A stretch of 64,000 nucleotides of DNA from NCBI GenBank assembly GCA_036389155.1, contig DASVQN010000052.1, forward strand, positions 1 to 64,000. The letters run 5' to 3'. Shown here in pieces: positions 62,404-64,000 of the stretch. Made by a program: the position numbers and the translations under genes. The notes below the pieces were generated by a model, which was given only the letters and a program-made list of their open reading frames with translations, did no database searches and was not told the DNA's origin. This DNA is from CADCVT01 sp036389155. Lineage in GTDB: Bacteria; Actinomycetota; Thermoleophilia; Solirubrobacterales; Solirubrobacteraceae. Each line of letters opens with the position of its first letter. Within the stretch, counting starts at the first letter, position 1.

Positions 62404-62933
62404 GCGCCCACCAGCTTCAGCGCGTCGTCGACGAAGGCCTTGTCGACGGGGCCGCGCCGCATCGCCACGATCCGCCCGTCGGCGTCGACGACGAACGTCT
62501 CGGGCACGCCCGTGCGGTCGTAGTCGTGGCTCAGGTCGTCCTCGACGTCGCGGACGTTCGGGAAGGTGATCCCGAAGCGCTTCGCGAAGGTGCGCGAGTC
62601 GTCGCTCTGGTCGGAGATCGTGACGCCGAGCACGGTCCCGCCGCGCGCCTTCAGCCGCTGGTGCGCGCGCTCGAGGATCGGCGCCTCGTCCTTGCACGGG
62701 TCGCACCACGACGCCCAGAAGTTCACGATGACCGGCTTGCCGCGCCAGTCGGCGAGCGAGCGCGCGCCGCCGTCGAGCCCGGGGAGCGAGCGCGACGGCG
62801 CCTCCGGCCGCTTGCCGGAGGCCACCGCGTCGTCGAGCGTCGTCGAGTTCCCGGCGCCGACGACGCCGTAGACCAGCAGCGCGACCAGCGCGAGAGAGAC
62901 GACGACAACGATGGGAACGTACGTCCGCCGCAC
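62400..62933 (-). CDS. TlpA/ResA-type thiol-disulfide oxidoreductase
   Basis: 177 residues from a GTG at 62933 with GGAGG just upstream; a longer frame to 62975 is possible. One N-terminal membrane helix (YVPIVVVVSLALVALLVYGV) anchors a thioredoxin domain with active site FWASWCDPCKDEAP and cis-proline in TGVPETFVVD. It reduces apocytochrome c cysteines outside the membrane, taking electrons from CcdA. It heads the tlpA-ccmH-ccdA operon, all joined by tiny overlaps or gaps. Confidence 0.9.
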   Translation of the reverse strand: MRRTYVPIVVVVSLALVALLVYGVVGAGNSTTLDDAVASGKRPEAPSRSLPGLDGGARSLADWRGKPVIVNFWASWCDPCKDEAPILERAHQRLKARGGTVLGVTISDQSDDSRTFAKRFGITFPNVRDVEDDLSHDYDRTGVPETFVVDADGRIVAMRRGPVDKAFVDDALKLVGA

Positions 62934-62990
62934 GGCCTCCAGCGTAGTGAGAGACCCCGCCCCCGCCGCTATCATGAGCGCGCCTCAGAC

Positions 62991-63061
62991 GCGGGATTAG
63001 TTCATCGGTAGAACGCGAGCTTCCCAAGCTCGAGAGACGGGTTCGATTCCCGTATCCCGCT
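62991..63061 (+). tRNA. tRNA-Gly (anticodon CCC)
   Basis: The 71-nt sequence folds fully: acceptor stem GCGGGAT/ATCCCGC, D-stem GTTC/GAAC, anticodon stem CGAGC/GCTCG with loop TTCCCAA (anticodon CCC), 4-nt variable loop and T-stem ACGGG/CCCGT with loop TTCGATT. The discriminator base is T and CCA is not encoded. Confidence 0.95.
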
Positions 63062-63066
63062 TCCCT

Positions 63067-63092
63067 GAAACCCCTGCTAGGGCGGGGGTTTC
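63067..63092 (+). terminator. Terminator after tRNA-Gly
   Basis: GAAACCCC (63067-63074) pairs with GGGGTTTC (63085-63092) around a 10-nt loop, 5 nt after the tRNA. There is no proper U-tract, only TTTCGCTCGTTC. Confidence 0.75.
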
Positions 63093-63202
63093 GCTCGTTC
63101 TAGCCCGGTTCGAGGCGCAATCGGGGGCGCTTCTCGGGCTGGGGGCGTGCCGCGCGCGCGTGCCGCGGCGGCGACGCCCCCCTCAGTTGCCCCCTCCGCT
63201 TG

Positions 63203-63610
63203 CTACGGGCCGACGAGCTGAAGGAGGTACGACCGGAACGAGCCGGCGCAGTCGCGGCGCTCGCCGTCCGGGATCTCGAGCCCCACGTTGCGCAGCACCT
63301 TCAGGTGGCGAACCTTCACGTTGCTCTCCGCAGCGCCTTCGACCACTGTCTCGGCGAGCGCGGCGAGGTCACCGCGCGGGTTCGTGCACACGCCGGCAAG
63401 CCGGTCAAGCTCGACGTCGTACCGCCGGGCCTCGGGATCGGTCGGCTGTCCTCCGAGGTCGGCCTTTGCCAGCCGGTACGCCTCCGGCGACGCGATCGTC
63501 GCGGCCGGGGTCGAGGAGCTTTCCGCGGGCGGCTGGTCGCCGGCGCTGTCGTCGCCCCCGCATCCGGACAGCCCGAGCGCGAGGAGGAGGAGGACGGCCG
63601 CGCGCGTCAT
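63203..63610 (-). CDS. Small lipoprotein of unknown function
   Basis: 135 residues. The signal peptide MTRAAVLLLLALGLSGCGGD ends in a lipobox (LSGC) with the lipidated cysteine at residue 17. After a short disordered linker comes a helical domain (EAYRLAKADLGGQPTDPEAR, LAALAETVVEGAAES). Two cysteines (AGVCTNP, RRDCAGS) could form a disulfide. No family recognised. The ATG overlaps the stop of the upstream small gene. Confidence 0.75.
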   Translation of the reverse strand: MTRAAVLLLLALGLSGCGGDDSAGDQPPAESSSTPAATIASPEAYRLAKADLGGQPTDPEARRYDVELDRLAGVCTNPRGDLAALAETVVEGAAESNVKVRHLKVLRNVGLEIPDGERRDCAGSFRSYLLQLVGP

Positions 63611-63906
63611 GCCGCTGCTCCGGCGTCTGGATCTTCGCCGACGAGCGCGTCGAGCTTCGGCTGCATGCGGGCGAGCCGTGCGTCGACGGCCGCGAACGTC
63701 ACGCCGCCGTCGTCGCCTTCGCCGGTGAGGAACGACTCCGGCAGGCCGCAAGCCCGCGGCGTCGCGAAGCCCGCGAAGGCTCGCGCGGCCTTGAGGCGGC
63801 GGCGCACCTCGTGGCGATCGAGCGGCTGGCGGGTCTCGTCGTCGGCGGCGGTCACGAACGGCACCGTATCCCGCTTGCAGGTGGCTACCAGTCCGACGCG
63901 CGACAC
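63607..63906 (-). CDS. Small protein, partly like the first helix of an HTH domain
   Basis: 99 residues from the ATG at 63906; a GTG at 63855 gives 82. HEVRRRLKAARAFAGFATPRA recalls the first helix of Xre-type HTH proteins (RL.AAR..AGLS), but the recognition helix is not seen. The C-terminal part (VTFAAVDARLARMQPKLDAL) is helical. No confident family. It is coupled to the lipoprotein gene by ATGA. Confidence 0.55.
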   Translation of the reverse strand: MSRVGLVATCKRDTVPFVTAADDETRQPLDRHEVRRRLKAARAFAGFATPRACGLPESFLTGEGDDGGVTFAAVDARLARMQPKLDALVGEDPDAGAAA

Positions 63907-64000
63907 GATGAGCGCATCCTGAGTATTGTCTTGCTCGTGTTCGAACTTGCGGTGTCACAGGATTTCGCGTCGGCGCCCTAGGCCTTCATGGCCCGCCCTC

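Noticed and set aside
62934..62975. Longer start for the TlpA-like gene (MIAAGAG...)
   Set aside because: The extension runs to within 16 nt of the tRNA on the opposite strand and lacks a ribosome site; GTG 62933 has GGAGG.

Overview
The window is 64 kb of very GC-rich, densely packed bacterial chromosome. Many genes start with GTG, many neighbours overlap by 4 nt, and several promoters place a TAnnnT box 6-10 nt before the start codon. There is a WhiG/FliA-type sigma factor, and the order uvrC - rapZ - gap - pgk - tpiA is actinobacterial. Protein flavour and gene mix suggest a deep-branching actinobacterium, most likely Thermoleophilia/Solirubrobacterales. That placement is inference; there is no rRNA gene in the window.

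Layout. 1-8 kb: the 3' part of a giant secreted repeat/beta-helix protein, three tandem phage-tail-collar proteins, an acetyltransferase and a DUF6916-like protein. 8-13.5 kb: greA, a MocR-type regulator facing a small conserved protein, an EamA transporter, an FAD reductase, and an ECF-like sigma factor with a zinc-finger anti-sigma partner. 13.4-20.5 kb: MMPL transporter, glutamate-synthase-like FMN protein, EVE-like protein, a membrane protein ending in an antitoxin-like domain coupled to a RES toxin, and an agmatinase. 20.5-25.2 kb: class III aminotransferase, sigma factor, and an unrecognised four-gene minus-strand operon with a possible papain/C39-like protein. 25.2-32.9 kb: molybdopterin oxidoreductase, alpha/beta hydrolase, recQ, uvrC and an SOS-box dinB.

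32.9-41.2 kb: serine hydrolase, ion-channel-like protein, rapZ, then a coupled glycolytic operon gap-pgk-tpiA-gpmI-DoxX. 41.2-41.75 kb holds two 183-bp direct repeats and no gene. 41.75-50 kb: cupin, YjbR, acyl-CoA dehydrogenase, a TetR-controlled membrane protein, a secreted glycosidase-like protein, and a transketolase/E1-like enzyme coupled to a GNAT. 49.8-52.5 kb: an mhqO-mhqD-like pair facing a MarR regulator, then hsp20. 52.5-64 kb: tgt, SDR, diguanylate cyclase, a phosphoesterase/lipoprotein/Ser-Thr kinase operon, M48 protease, DUF3467, rlmH, a frameshifted chaB-like gene, two small acidic proteins, a ccdA/ccmH/tlpA cytochrome c maturation operon, tRNA-Gly(CCC), and a small lipoprotein operon.

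The best candidates for undescribed biology are the four-gene operon at 22.77-25.15 kb, the membrane-anchored RES toxin-antitoxin pair at 17.87-19.54 kb, and the orphan tail-collar cassette beside the giant surface protein. No integrase, transposase or CRISPR array was seen. Three genes look frameshifted (42.2, 50.6 and 60.6 kb), all in G/C-rich runs, so sequence error is possible.
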